DNA of 64,000 bases from Gloeophyllum trabeum ATCC 11539 (GCF_000344685.1 NW_006920413.1:2202615-2266614); one strand, 5' to 3'; shown: positions 11,051 to 24,088, numbered from the stretch's first letter. Translations and numbers: made by a program. Notes: a model not told the origin generated them from the letters alone.

Positions 11051-12438
11051 TCAGAACCCGGCCTGCTCTCTAGGTTTCATGGAAATCCCTTCGTCGTCGT
11101 CAAGCCCGTCGTCAGAGTAGCCGTGGCGGAGGTTGCTGCCCGGCTTATTTGCGTGTAGCATGGGCATCTGTGAGTCCCCTTCCGAGCTGCCGTCTCGGCT
11201 GTAGACGGTATTCCGCGGACTCTCGTTTGGGTACGAAAGGAAGGAGTTGCGGGTGGTCTCGCGCAGTTGGATGATATTTTGGCGGAATGCATTCTATCGG
11301 CGGTTTAGTCATCTGAACAAATCACAGAGGGAACAGACCTACCTGCTCGCGCCAGTACTGAATACGCTTCTCTCGTTCTTGCTCTCGTTGCTTGCCATGC
11401 ATGAAGAATAACCCGGTGAGGGTACCGATCATACCTGAGTAACGTGGCTGAGAGGCTGTCTGATAGGTGAATAAAACGGACAACATACCTCCGAAGATGC
11501 ATATGCAGACGATGATATAGACCCAAATGGCATAGTGATGCGAAGCGTCCGCCGGCTTACCACATTTGCCAGAGGGTAGACAGTTGTATGATTCGCATCT
11601 TAAATGTTGTAAGCTCCGTGGCCCATGGAAGCTATCAGTGTAGGTGTACTTACTCCTTGTCAGCATTGCAAGCCTCGTTGAGCTGCTTCGTCTGCATGCA
11701 GACAAGCTGTTGAGAGTCGCAATAGCTGCCAAGCTTGCAATTGCCGCTATGGGATGTTTCAGTTTTCTGGAGAAAGATGAGGAAGACTTTGAAAACCCAC
11801 CGAGATACTACGTCGATGAATTCCTGTCCGTTGGCACCGTACGCAATATACGCGGTGTTCTCCACAACACACTGCTGTCCAACGGTCACGTTGGCCCACC
11901 TGATGAAGAGCAATGAGGACTGAGATGTCTTCAAGAAATAAGGGACATACATGCAAATATTGTTCAAGCACACGGAGCCATTGTGGTTAAGGCCACGCCC
12001 GCTCTCGTCTCGCAATTCGACGAAATTAGGAGGCGCTTCGCATTGATCTATTTCAAGTAGCTCGAGATGCAGATTAAGCGGGACTCGTAGCTTGAGAGAC
12101 GTACCATCCCGATTCAACTGGCATGGGCTCCCGACAGGTAGCAAGTCTTGGCATGCGTCCTCTTCGTCCGGGCAGAACTGGCCCCTGGGACACAAGTCGG
12201 GAATACTCTGGTCGTCCTGCGCGTACCCGTACGGGAACTCGTCCCTCCGACATCCCTTCAGCTCGCAGGTTCCGGCATTCGAGCAATACGTGACGGAGTC
12301 GCAGTCGCTGTAGAACTGATAGGTGCCGACTTGGAGACGGCTGTTGGCCTGGCTGCAGCTCTCGCCTTTCCTGGCGCTGCCAGCGTTGACGGCGGTGTAC
12401 CAGCTGAATAAAAGGAGTGTGGTGGGCAGAACGACCAT
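11051..12438 (-). CDS. Cys-rich single-pass membrane protein, unknown function
   Basis: The start at 12438 is chosen because it opens a signal peptide (MVVLPTTLLLFSWYTAVNAGSA). A longer frame upstream lacks such a feature. The mature part has regularly spaced cysteines (GESCSQ, DCDSVTYCSNAGTC, DLCPRGQFCPDEEDAC, VGSPCQLN, QCEAPPNF, GSVCLNNICM, NCKLGSYCDSQQLVC, CLPSGKCG), then a membrane segment (IWVYIIVCICIFGGMLSVLF) and a cytosolic basic stretch (GKQREQEREKRIQYWREQ). The tail ends at 11051 after NSFLSYPNESPRNT. Introns are read at 12048-12104, 11900-11950 and 11747-11800, plus two more toward the C-terminus. The first three are multiples of three without stops. Architecture suggests an extracellular disulfide-rich receptor- or adhesin-like domain; no name is justified. 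The gene is divergent from SSL1 with 206 bp between starts. Confidence 0.8.
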
Positions 12439-12644
12439 GTCGAAGCAGAAAGCAGAGTAGTGCCCAGAGACTGGGCTATTACGACTGTAGATGACAGGGT
12501 TCCATGGATCAATAGTTCTTGGGTCCTTGTCCGACGCGCGAAGTGCCGAGACGCGACTTCTCTCTCGTCCTTGTGGCGGCTGCATTTTGCATACCTTTTG
12601 CTCGCTTAGTTGGTGGACTCTACTGTTCAACTATAACGCATACT

Positions 12645-14308
12645 ATGGCTCCGCGAAAGGACATAGACTACATGGATGGAGAGTCCGATTCTGACGTGGA
12701 CGTCATAGATGATTCTGGCGACCGGGGTAAGAAAGGCAAGGGCAAGGCGATAGACAGAAGAAAGAAGGACAAAGGGAAGGGAAAGTCGAGCGAGGTAATC
12801 TTACCGGGGGCGTGGTATTCTATGCAATTTACACGTCGTGATAGCAACCCTATGCTTGGGAAGCGTCTTATACGAGGTCTTGGGACACTGTACAAGAGGA
12901 TGAAGCAGGCAGTTTAACAAGTGCTGTGGCGGACTTGGTTGCACGAGGCCGGCGTAGGAGGTACGCTCTGCTACTCAGGATACAACCATGTCTCGAATAA
13001 ATGGTCTGGCAGGCTACTCGCTCCAGCTAATGCAATCCGTCGGACAATTATCCGTCACCTTATTATAATTTTGGATCTCTCCGCCTCCATGCTGGACAGG
13101 GACATGCGGCCAACAAGATTTGGTCTAACGCTTGAGTATGCTCGGGAGTTCATAGTGGAGTGGTTTGACCAGAATCCTCTGGGCCAGATTGGACTGGTAG
13201 GCATGCGTGCTGGCCTCGGTGAGCGGTTGAGCGAGATGTCGGGTAAGGAGCACACGTAGAGCAATATGACTTCAGGTGTCTGAAGGCAGGGTCTCAGGGA
13301 ACCCGCAAGACGTCCTCAAAGCTCTCTCGGAGAGACATAAACTGGAACCAGCCGGGGAGCCTAGTCTACAAAATGCCATAGACATGGCTCGCACTAGCAT
13401 GAGGTATGTCCGTGTTTTGCGTGGAGCTGGATAGCACTCCATTGGTGATGACAGTCATCTACCTACCCATTCGTCTCGCGAGATATTGATTATCTTCGGG
13501 TCCTTGACAACCGTCGATCCTGGAAACATCCACGATACTCTGGATGCATGCATCCGAGACAGGATACGTGTTTCCGTGGTAGCACTTGCTGCAGAGATGA
13601 AAATCTGCCGAGAGTTCTGCGATAAAACGGGCGGTGAGTAACACGGTCCACTGACACTATCATTGTTCACTTCACAGCCATGTCTGTAAGGTAGGACAGT
13701 TCGGAGTTGCGATGAATGAAGGCCATTTCAAAGACCTCCTGTTCGAACTTATCCCCCCGCCAGCGCAGCGCGCTCTGTCCCGCGCTGCTGGGGCAGGGGC
13801 GACAAATCTTGCGGCTGACCTCATGATGATGGGTTTCCCTGTTCGCTTACCCGACACCTCGCCGCCCACCCTCTGTGTCTGTCATTCCGAACTGAAAAGT
13901 GAAGGCTTCCTCTGTCCAAGATGTTCAGCCAAAGTCTGCGATGTCCCCACCGACTGTGATATCTGCGGCCTGATGATCGTTAGTTCGCCTCATCTTGCAC
14001 GAAGTTATCACCATCTATTCCCCGTCAAACCGTATCAAGCGGTGTAAGTGTCCTTATGTCTTTGCCAGCGCTCTACGTTAATATCAACTCACACTAGAAC
14101 TACACTCGATGACACCTCTACACCAGCTAAATCGTGCCATGCTTGCGCTCGGTCCTTCCCAGAAGCTGCCGCTACCAATGTAGCCACAACTGAAGGATTG
14201 AGTCCTCTAGGTCGGTACCGTTGTCCAGACTGCCACCATGACTTCTGTACAGACTGCGACGTCTTTGTCCATGATGTCGTCCACTGCTGTCCGGGCTGCG
14301 GCAAGTAA
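12645..14308 (+). CDS. SSL1: TFIIH core subunit Ssl1/p44
   Basis: Ssl1 (human p44/GTF2H2) is a core TFIIH subunit that stimulates the XPD helicase in transcription initiation and nucleotide-excision repair. The N-terminus is acidic then Lys-rich ([20 protein letters not shown]). An exon with [17 protein letters not shown] leads into the von Willebrand A domain: [20 protein letters not shown] (MIDAS-like DxSxS), [36 protein letters not shown], then the [20 protein letters not shown] region and [20 protein letters not shown]. The C-terminus holds the C4 zinc module ([17 protein letters not shown]) and a RING-like TFIIH-C1 module ([20 protein letters not shown], then CCPGCGK-stop). Seven or so introns are needed. 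The junctions at 13019 (RRR/LLAPAN) and near 13300 (MSG/NPQDV) are clear in phase. Confidence 0.92.
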
Positions 14309-14347
14309 TGCCCCTGTGTGCTAGGATTACAGCGCAATAAGAATAAT

Positions 14348-16234
14348 TTATGTTCCTTGGTATGTCTGCGTGCCTGCGACTGACTCTCCATCGGTCAAGT
14401 CGTGCCAAACTTCTCTCGTCCATTCGACCTTCGACCGGAGGCGCCCCACTGCTTCCCCTATGGCTCGCACTAGTACTGGGTCTTCAAATCCTTTGACTAT
14501 CACCTCGCCCTCGGGCGTCCTCTCTCGCGATTCTTCCGGCTCGTCGTCTATGACCAGCCTTGGTCTCTTCCCGGGTCTCTCCCGTCCGCTTTGGAGATGT
14601 GCAGGAGCCATAGGCTGCTGTTTGCGCTGGGCAGATTGCACCAAACGAGTCGTGATGACGCTCAGCAACCGCTTCTGCAGCAGGACGTAAACCGGGTCAT
14701 CGATCTGCAATGTTCGTTTGACGGCCGCGCGCAGCTTTTCTTCCTCAGCGGCATCCAGCGGTTCTCCAAGAGACTTCCTCGCCCGCACGACTTCATCGGC
14801 AAGGTTTATGAGCTTCGTTCCACCTGATCCGGGTTCCCCGTCTATCTCAGCTTTCAGAAGCGCCCATACACGGTCCATGAAGGATGTATTCTCGGTCGCC
14901 GGTCCTGATGGCGGGAGACGTGTGAGTGACCGCAGGGCTGCCGCTATCACAAGTGCTTGGAGATAATTCTGCACATATAACAGAGAAGGGCCAGAAACAA
15001 ACAGAGGTGGAGGCAGGACATTATCGTTTTGCCCTTCTGACGCACCATCATTGATAGGCAACTCAGGAGAGGATACGGCTATGACGGAGCCCAATGCTTC
15101 GACAAGTCGCGGAATCCATATGTGACGACCCAGTTCCACACCAGTGGTTAGGTAAGTCCCGTTGAATGCAGAGACCCACTGTATCCAAAGTTCCTGCGTC
15201 CGCTGCTCTCCCCATATCTCTATCACCAGTTGGCGTTCGCCCCGTCTGGCTTCTTCTCTAATTGCGGCTCTCAGTTGTTTCTCACCCATCGTCCCGAGCA
15301 CAAACTGTGCGAGATCATCCTTCATGACCTCCGTGAATTTAAGGATAGATTTCACTACTTCCACCACTATGTTTGCTAACTCCCCGACAGGCAATCTTGG
15401 ATTTGCATCATCTAGCCGATGGAGCAGCTCGTCAATGTACTGGTCCCGCGCAGGAGCGCAGCGTTCTCGAAGGGCGGTCACGACTTCGCGGAGATGTGTG
15501 ATCGCCGACAGCAGAGGGGATGAAGTAGGGGACAGGGGTGATCCCAGTGTAGCTAGGACTGGATGATTAGAGGGTAGAATGTATTTCAGGGCATCGTAAA
15601 GATCCTTGTACAGTGCTTGCAGTCGGTGGACCTGAGAGGATGCAGTGGGGTTGGACAATGCCTCCAGGGCCTGTAGAGGCATATCAAAATTATATACATG
15701 CTACATACACAATGATCGCACCTCGTCCCAGAAAGCCCTGTGCACGATGTCTTCTACTTTCGCTCTCAGACTCGGCACCTGGTCATTCTGATGTTCTGCT
15801 TCCTGACGAGGACGAGCGACCATGGAGAGTAGGGACTTCCCCGGAGGAAGGATACGCTCCGGCTCCGTCGCGAGCACATGCAAATAGAGCACCTGGTTGA
15901 AGGCATCCAACAGCTCGGGTGGGAGTGCAGAGACTGGCATTGCGGGGAGAGTTCCGGTTTGCTCGTGGGGCACCTGGACTATAGATATATCGCGCCCGTA
16001 AGTCTTACGGCCAGTATCACCCGCTGACATCAGAGAACGTCGCAGTTCTTGCAATAGTTTACTGCTTTCTTCCGATTGCTCCCATAAGCCTGCTGTCTGT
16101 AGGGCGTCGAAATCTTTAGATATAACGTCCCATGACGCAGGTGGCGACGCCTGCAGGTGCTCGATGGCGGCCTTCACTGCCTCCGAAGAGTGTGCCTCCG
16201 CAATGGCCTTGAGTTTCGTGATAATCGCATCCAT
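14348..16234 (-). CDS. TCP11 (SOK1-like) family protein
   Basis: Two exons, 16234-15722 and 15670-14348, joined across a 51-nt intron (DE/ALEALSN), give 611 residues. The TCP11 family includes yeast Sok1, a suppressor of PKA loss, and human TCP11L proteins; the molecular activity is poorly known. The family pattern is visible in LQALYKDLYDALKYILPSNH, then LREVVTALRERCAPARDQYI, EVVKSILKFTEVMKDDLAQF and EEARRGERQLVIEIW. A charged segment with KRPRLVIDDEPEESRE (possible nuclear localisation) follows near the C-terminus. No signal peptide or membrane helix is seen. The gene is divergent from the NIPA-like gene with 258 bp between starts. Confidence 0.82.
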
Positions 16235-16492
16235 CGCAGCCGGCGTCGAGCTGGGATGCCTGGCCGCTCAGGATGCCCGAGGTCAAGGACGAGAGCACGG
16301 ACACAGAGCCGGCGGCACGCGTCGAGCACGCGACTGACGATGACGGAGAAGTCCGTGGCTATAGAGGCGGTGGCTGGGACGACGCTGATGCCAACTCGTA
16401 CTTCGCTTAAGACGGTCGTATTTCGATTTCTAGACGCTGCGCTGGTCCTAGGCCTGGTCGCGCTGTGAGCGCTGTATACCCCGCTTCTAACC

Positions 16493-18432
16493 ATGTCGAC
16501 CACGCCGACCTTCGCAGCGGCAGTCGCCACCGTTTTGCAGAGGGACTCGCCGGAAGATAATGACGACGTTCCCGCCCGTCACGCGAGTCCTGTACTTGCC
16601 TTTATTATTGGTCTTTCCATTATTCTGCTCGCCTCGATCCTGAACGCTGCTGGGTTAAATCTGACGAAATTGGATCACGTATGTAGACACTTGAACGCAA
16701 TTGAGAGACGCGTCTGATCCGTGAACAGGTCCGTACGAGTGCTATACCGAAGGCTTCGCGCAGGAAGGACTGGCTGAGGCCATTATGGTTGCTTGGAATG
16801 GTATTATACATGTCCGTGTGCAAGGCTTGCTGTTGCTACTACCTCCACTAATCCTGTTGACGTAGACTCTCACAATTAATTGGCAGTACACTTGCCCTTG
16901 AATATATGCGAGCAGGTACGCACTCCGCTGCCTCCACAAATTGTAATCTAAGTGGGAGATAGAATACGTTGCACCGCTTGGATCAACGTCTCTCATCTTC
17001 AACTTTCTGTTCGCGAGATTCCTGGTGGGCACGCCAGTGACTAGTACCGACATCTATGTGAGTGATTTCCGACCAGCCTATACTCGTCCGCTCAAGGTGC
17101 ATCTAGGGCACGATAATTGTAATCGTAGGGGTTATTGGGATTGTAGCATTCGGGTCCATCAACAGCGGACTTGCGTCTGAGACAGACGTGGCCCACCTCA
17201 CCAAACTTTGGACACGGGGCGGATGGCTGGGCTTTTTCTTCTTTATGGCCTTTGCTCTCATAATTCTCTACGTATTCACATCTCAGCTAGATGCCGTGTT
17301 AAGCGCTCGGTCAGACCTCAGTGCCGAACCGTTTGCTGGCATGAGCGGGCGCCGTAACCTCTCGCCTGGCGTCGGGTTTATTGGCAAGGCCAGGATCGCG
17401 TACACGAAAGCAATGATGTGGATTGGAGAGCAGCTGGAACTCTGGACTGCCGCCAAAGGTGATAAACAAATTGCGTGGACGCTGGGCATTGGATGGGCAT
17501 GCTGCGGAGGAGGATTAGCCGGAGGTACCTTGGTATTCGCAAAAGCCTCGTGAGCGTCTCGCTCAGTGATGAGAAGTGGCATATTTCTAACCGCTGTATG
17601 TGTAGAGTGAAGCTGATCTCCGGAAGCCTATCACATGAGAATCCCGGAAACCAGTTTGGACACGCTGCTTCAATTTTCACATTCATTCTCCTGGCCGCGA
17701 CAGCTGTATTCCAGATCATATGTCTGAACCGGGGACTCAAGGTCTATGACTCGACGCTCGTCGTGCCTGTGTTCTATGGAGTCTACACTGCGACTGGGTA
17801 GGCCGATTTTTTATTCTTAGCAAGCTCCGCCGCTGACTTGTCTTCTCCAGTTTCCTTGACTCACTGGTAAGCTCCAGACTGTGCTTTCATCTACACCCTT
17901 GAACTCTAACGTGGTATAGATCTTCAATAATGAAGTAGACGCGTATCAGTCATGGACGCTGTTCCTGATTTTCGTGTCTATACTCATCCTCATCTCCGGG
18001 GTCGTACTGCTCACGCACAAGAAGCCAGAGCCGGTGCGGCCAGCGGGCACAACCAGACTGTCATCCATCCCTTCACGGAAAAAGATCAAGAAGGCTGTCA
18101 GGGGAACGGATGGAGAAGAGGAAGGACTCAGACCCGAAGGAGACCCCGAAAGTCGAGAGGTTGTATGGCAGCTAGGTGACGCGAGCGATGACGAGGACGA
18201 GGACCACAATGAGCCCGAAGCACCACATCCACGCCCTCAAGGAGCTGTTGGGAACGGGATACCTGGGCGTTCCCGAAGCAACAGCGGTGACGAAGCTATT
18301 GGTTTGATGAACGGCGACGACGAGACAGCGGAAGACCGTGGAAGGGAAGCACCCACCCACAGACGGTCTACGTCTTCCGACGCTACCTTAGCTCGTGATG
18401 AGGAGTTTGGAGAATGGACGAAAGCAACGTAA
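16493..18432 (+). CDS. NIPA-like magnesium transporter (DUF803)
   Basis: Multi-pass membrane protein of the NIPA/DUF803 family, related to the drug/metabolite transporter superfamily; animal members carry Mg2+, and fungal substrates are inferred. The first membrane segment is SPVLAFIIGLSIILLASILN. The family signature, ALEYMRAEYVAPLGSTSLIF as my reading near 16890-16975 followed by NFLFARFLVGTPVTSTDIYG, is spread over exons. Further helices are GWLGFFFFMAFALIILYVF, AASIFTFILLAATAVFQIIC, TLVVPVFYGVYTATGF and WTLFLIFVSILILISGVVLL. The C-terminal 150 residues are hydrophilic and acidic/Ser-rich, a cytosolic tail longer than in animal NIPA proteins. An extra loop of about 70 residues (about 17290-17480) lies between central helices. 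At least seven introns occur, several only 50-60 nt. Confidence 0.85.
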
Positions 18433-18658
18433 TGCCCGGAATCCTTGCTTAATGTACACCAGTAGTTAGCGACGATAGTCTAATGACCCCTCCCTGGATA
18501 TTCAATATTTGACAGACTCAGTTCTATTTGAGCCGCACTATAGTATACATGGCTCATGGCCCACAGCGACCATCGAGACTGTCTCTTCAAGCTCAGGACA
18601 TGGGTCACACTTTCCTTGCCGCAGATACTCGAACAACTCTCGCATTTTTTGCAATGCT

Positions 18659-20197
18659 TTACACAACGTCTAGAACTCCGAGAGACCTGCTGTTCGGTCC
18701 ATCCTCCAGAATGATGCACGCACGCCCAGTCCAATCGTCCATGCGAGTGGCTACGACCGCCATGTGTTTGATTTCATCAACTACAAATCGGCCTACAGGG
18801 ACGTAGTCGGGTTCCACCTCGAAGCTTCGAGGGTCATCGTCGCCTCCAAACGGCAACACAACAGGGTACTTTACCGTCCAGAAAACTAGGCCACGGCCTG
18901 GCTCTAACTGAGGGCAAAGAGCATAGCGGGTCCCAGATGTCGGGAACGGTGCAAGGATTTCTGGAACCCGGAAAGCGCGAAAGCCGTAGGATTCCAGGTC
19001 ACTGGAAGGCAGGACGATGTGAAGAACACCGGGGCCGATCATAATCAGTGGTCCGATATGCCCGCCGTCGAAGCTATCCCAGACCGCGGGACTTCCTGTT
19101 AAAGTGCCAGGTGTGACAATTTGAAGGTTTTGCTTGAGAATAATTTCGCTTTCCACAATCTGCAGGTCGGTTACACTGCTCATCGGTCGAAGCTCCGGGA
19201 CCTTGTGGACTTCTATGCTGCTTGCATCACAAACAATCACGATCCTTCGGCTCAAGATGTGGATCGTGCAATTTGCCATATTCTCCGAATATTAGTCGCG
19301 TATGTGCGATGTAACGACATTGACTTACATATAAAAATGCGATTTGCTCGTGCTTCCCATCAGAATTAGGCCGAACAGTCCTCAGACAAAGGAGATTCCT
19401 GCCGGCCCAAAAGCAGTCGAAGCCAACGATATTTCCTGCAATCGAGGCGTTGCGGAGGATGGTGGCCTCAGGGCCCAAGTCCCGTCTTACCGTCACGACA
19501 ACCAACCGCATAATAGGCTCAGGAACGACGTAGACTTCGTAGATGTACAATCTCAGGGGCGAAACTTGATTATGGCAAGCTTTCCGGCAAAGAAACCCGC
19601 GTACCTTTGCGTGCAGTGGAACAAAACATAGAACGAGCCATGAGGATTGACGCTGGTGCTGCTCGTCGTAAAGCCAGACATGTCGACAGCCTCCGGGATC
19701 GTAAACTCGGTGCTCAGCGCCCTGTCCGCCCGACGAAGCTGCAGGGTACCATCGGTAGATAGGCATACAAGCCAATCACCCCCCGGCAATATCTGTACGT
19801 CCCGCAAGTTTAGCCATCGATAGGTTCGGATTCGGCGGGGATAGCGTTGAGGCCTGTGCCATTGTTCATTGACTAAAAGCACCCTCATTGCTCGCTGCCG
19901 GACTTCTCCTGGCGACGACCCAAGAAGTATGGTTTCCACACTTGAGCGCGGGATACCGAGCGTCGAGCTCAGCGCTTTCTGCCAGACCGTGACGTCGTCC
20001 AGGAATCGATAGAAGCGCTTGCTTATCTGGACGAGGCAGGATTAAGGGAAGGGGAAAGAGACAGGAGGCTAATCACGAACATTGCGTAGACTGAACAACG
20101 TTCTCAAGGGCATACCTCCAATTATATAGGCCAGCAGCTCGTCAGGCAGGCCGGTTAGCTTGTCCGACAGACCCGTGGACCTGGGGTCGAAATCCAT
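18659..20197 (-). CDS. F-box protein
   Basis: F-box proteins recruit substrates to SCF ubiquitin ligases through Skp1. The start at 20197 opens MDFDPRSTGLSDKLTGLPDE and continues LLAYIIGGMPLRTLFSLRN, a normal F-box helix set. After an intron, ISKRFYRFLDDVTVWQKALS completes it. The rest (RTYRWLNLRDVQILPGGDWL, STDGTLQLRRADRALS, later YEVYVVPEPIMRLVVVTVRR and TGSPAVWDSFDGGHIGPLIM) has the beta-rich repetitive look of a C-terminal propeller-like domain common in basidiomycete F-box proteins. Introns near 19560-19610 and 19275-19330 join in phase (CTQR/LYIYEV and FLY/NMANC). The C-terminus (GVLDVV-stop at 18659) could be extended by a further exon. Partner and substrate are unknown. Confidence 0.75.
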
Positions 20198-21501
20198 AAA
20201 GGACAACAAGGCCTTCTAGCGGAAAATATAAATGTTGCGTGAACAGAAGAGATAAACGGTATCGTAGCAGTCCGCGGATGAGAGGATGGTTGAGCCTTTT
20301 AACTTCAAGTCGAGAGACCGTGTGGTCAACACTGAGTAGAGTTTTCAAATAATTTGACGACGTCCGACGTAGAGGGAAGATGGCGACTCACAAAAGGCGC
20401 TGCAGAGGTCAAATTTACCCATAGCGCATTGGCGAGTCCACTTATGTTCACCGTTTTCAGGCACTCCGACTTGTGCAGTAGCTGACCCGCCATGACATGG
20501 GGCTCCATAGTGGGCGAAATTTCACGCGGCTCGGACCAGTTTCAACCCGAAAACCCGCGGCGAAGGGGTGGACCGAATGAGGTCTGCAATGGTACTATCT
20601 CCGGTGGCAGCATATGTCTTGGTCAATGCCTGCCACTCATTCCCAAGCTCCTGGAGGTCGGGATCTGATCAGGGCATGTCGGACGACTCCAAGTTAATGC
20701 AAAAAAACACACCTCCTGACGAACCTCTCCAAATCATAGGACGTATAGTCAGATACGACGAGTCTGTCGTGTGAGAACTCCGCGTCACGACCTACTGATT
20801 TGCCTATAGCTAGTATCTTAGGGTCAAAAGTAACATGTTAGCCTGGCACCGGATATAAACCTGGCATCCTGCGCTCTGAGACTCGAAGGGGGTCCTGCAT
20901 GATAGCCAATGTCAAACATAGTCGATACAGACCACGTAGTATGGGGGTGGCAGGATTACTAGTCTGGATCATGCTAGAAATTCCTTTGAGGTTTCATAGT
21001 ATAAATATTGTAGTTGCCTGCTCCCCCATGAGTTTCTCAGTTCCTGAGTTCTGTCTTGGATAGTGAGGACATACTGAGTACTTACGACCTTGCTAAATAT
21101 ATGCAGAGACAGCTCAATTCTGACAACTGCGCTCTACATGCTCATTGAAGTGTGACCCTCATCAGCTGGAAGGACTGACAGGCTACTCTCTTTCGGGTCT
21201 GCACGTATTTTGCGGGACTGGATACTTCGTCAATACAAGGGAAGTATGCAAAAACTCCCTGCTAACCTCTCATTGATCATTCACCGTCGTACTGCTTCTT
21301 CGGCCCGGGTCCGCGGGACTCAGTGTGGCATTTTGTCACAAAGGCGTCGCGGGAGGTCACGGTCACGTTCCTCAATGGAATGCTATTGTCTCGTAGCTTT
21401 ACGATATATGAAACTCGGAATGCTCTACATATCCGGGATACACTTATAATCATGACTGCTTGGAAGAAACCGTAACAACGCAACTGCACTAATCCACATC
21501 T
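20198..21501. other. Intergenic; possible F-box-like relic at 20240-20510
   Basis: On the minus strand, 20326-20508 reads ISGLANALWVNLTSAAPF, which resembles the second half of an F-box ('...LWVNL...'). It sits upstream of a complete F-box gene, runs into stops, and may be an old duplicate remnant or an unrecognised first exon. From about 20520 to 21500 I see no coding pattern; the last part should contain the P450 promoter. Confidence 0.35.
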
Positions 21502-23622
21502 ATGATGCCTTTGCTAAACCTCATCCTTTTTGCGGCGCTGGTCTTAACATCGTTTGCTGTATACTATGTCTTCGTTGCACCGCGTTTCAATCCGTTGCAA
21601 GAGCTACCTGGCCCCCCAGTGAAGAGTCTGTTTGACAATCATATGGCTGCGCTGTTGAAGTGAGTCGTACATTCGCACTAATCGTGCGCAGGGCGTTCTT
21701 AAGAACAGCTTGCATGGCCAGTCCAGACAAGTCGCCCATCAATCATCAGAGGATTGTCGAACACTACGGTCGTCTTGTGAGAATCAGGGGTCTTGGTCCG
21801 GTGCGTCGTTTGCTGTCGATCCTCAAGCTGTGTTCTGAACGAGGTATAGTGGGACGAACGCATATTGCCCCTGGATCCAGTGTCCCTGGCACACGTCCTG
21901 AAGAACACCGCGATCTACGAGAAACCATGGCAATCCAGGCAGCTTATTACTGGTCTCATCGGCTGTGGGATGCTAGCTGCAGAAGGACAGATGCATAAGC
22001 GTCAGCGACGCGTGGCGACGCCCGCCTTCTCGATACAGAACATGCGAGCTCTCATCCCCCTGGTCTTCGGCAAGGGTAACGAGCTGAAGGACAAGTGGTT
22101 GGCGCTAATATATGAAGGCAGCACCCCGGGGAAAGAGGGAGGCATGGTCCTAGACGTCTGCTCCTGGGTCAGTCGCGCGACCTTCGACGTTATCGGTCTA
22201 GCTGGTGAGATTACTGTCGTGCTGCCCTGAACGTAATTTCCTAATAGGCCTTTAGGCTTCGATTACGAGTTCAATGCCATACAAGATGAATCGAACGAGC
22301 TCTTCCTCGCTTATAAAGAAATGTTCGAAATCGCCATCTCACAAAGTGCCGGGGGTGCTCTGCGCTCAGTGCTGGCGATCTACTTTCCTATAATCGACAA
22401 ACTATTCGTAAGGATGAATTGTTCAGCGCTTCGAGGCGTTCGCTGAAACCTCTGCAAAGCCTAATCAAGCTACTCGGACCGTTGACAGGGCACACGACGT
22501 AATCGAGCGTGTAGCAGGGCAACTGATCCAGGAGAAGAAACGGAAGATACACGAGGGCGAAGTGAATGGTAAAGGATACCACGGGAAAGACTTGCTCGCC
22601 CTGCTTCGTACGTTCGAAGCGTCCCGACTGGTCGTTCGCCGGTACTGACACCGCGTTTACTACAGTCAAATCTAACGTGGCTGCTGATCTCCCTCCAGAA
22701 CAGCGCATCTCCGATGAAGATATCCTGCACAATATCAATACCTTCATGTTCGCGGGGTCCGATACCACCTCATTGGCGTTGACGTGGATACTGGCACTAC
22801 TCGCGCAGCATCCCCAAGTACAGACACGGCTACGCAACGAACTTTTATGTATTGCTCCATCCTCCGACCTTGCAAAGCTCACACCAGAGGAAACGGAGTC
22901 GTTCTATACTACTATCTCGAATCTGCCGTATCTACACAATGTAGTGCGAGAGACGCTCAGGCTTATCCCTCCGGTGCACTCCTCTCTGCGGGTGGCGACG
23001 CAGGACGATATCATTCCTGTCTCGTACCCCGTTCGGATGCGCGATGGGAGGGAGGAGAGGAGCGGCTTAAGGATCCCCAAGGGGACGTTCGTGCATGTAC
23101 CCATAGAGGCGTTTCAGCTTGACAAGGAGTGGTGGGGCGAGGACGCATGGAGTTTCAAGTACGCTAACCCTCGCAGCGCGGTTGCTAGATATCCTTGCTC
23201 ACATGAAGTTCACGACATAGTCCAGATCGCTGGGATAATCTTCCAGAGATCGTCACTGAACTTCCTGGCCTATTCTCCAACCTGCTTACGTTCTCAGCCG
23301 GTCCTCGGGTGCGTGTCTCGCTTGTATCCTGGCTGTTCCTTTTCTCATGTTTGGGCAGTCGTGCATCGGCATGCGCTTCTCGATGATCGAGATGAAGACG
23401 TTCCTGTACATCCTCTTGACCAACTTCGTGTTCTCGGGCACAGGGGACAAGATCATCAGGGCCAACGTGTATGAACAATTCTTTATCCTTGTCTCGTTTT
23501 GGTGCTGATGCGGAGCCCTTTGCAAACACAGAGTGCTCACACGGCCGTATGTGCAGGGTCGGTATAAGGAAGGAAGTCAATGTCCGCTATTTGTAAGACC
23601 ATATACCCCAGGAGAGCCGTGA
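21502..23622 (+). CDS. Cytochrome P450 monooxygenase (microsomal)
   Basis: Nine exons (21502-21659, 21722-21800, 21850-22204, 22256-22407, 22460-22607, 22666-23158, 23221-23308, 23359-23468, 23532-23622) give 557 residues with a consistent frame. An N-terminal anchor (LNLILFAALVLTSFAVYYVF) is followed by the proline hinge ELPGPPVKSLF. The helix C region is GMLAAEGQMHKRQRRVATPA. The I-helix oxygen-activation motif is FAGSDTTSLALTW. The ExxR motif is in VVRETLRLIPPVH. The PERF-like motif is SFNPDRWDNLP. The heme loop FSAGPRSCIGMRFS carries the cysteine ligand, and an intron splits it after GPR. The C-terminus ends VRPYTPGEP. All catalytic motifs are intact, so it is probably functional. The substrate is unknown; it resembles expanded agaricomycete P450 families used for xenobiotic or secondary metabolism. 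It stands alone, not in a visible cluster. Confidence 0.93.
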
Positions 23623-24088
23623 TATTCTTCTATATTTATCGATTACGCATATCAATTTGTGAGTCTCATGTTTATAGGACCCCACCGTTGAATAACATGT
23701 TCGGCACAGATATCATCTACTTGTATTTATGACTGTGTAACATACACCGCGCATATACGGAGTCTTCGGTCGGATGCCTTCAATTCCGTCTGCCTTCAGT
23801 GCACGCTCCATTCAAGCGATGCGTGCGCTTGCATGTTCTGATCATAGTCATTTGAGCAACATTCGAGGACTACGTCTCCTTGATTCTGTACTGATCAGAC
23901 TCTGCAGATTCTTCCATGTGATGTTCCCATGGGAAGTAGAGAATGTCATTGATACATCGCGATGCCGTCTAGGTATTGTACAACAACAAATACGAGACAC
24001 TAATACATAAAAAACGAAGGCAGCTAGAACTGACAATATTCGCTACAAAACGAGAGGGACATCCAAATAACCCAGATTAAAAAAACTC
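23623..24088. other. Intergenic, convergent 3' ends
   Basis: AT-richer sequence between the P450 stop and the stop of the next minus-strand gene. Nothing coding or structural was recognised. Confidence 0.5.
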
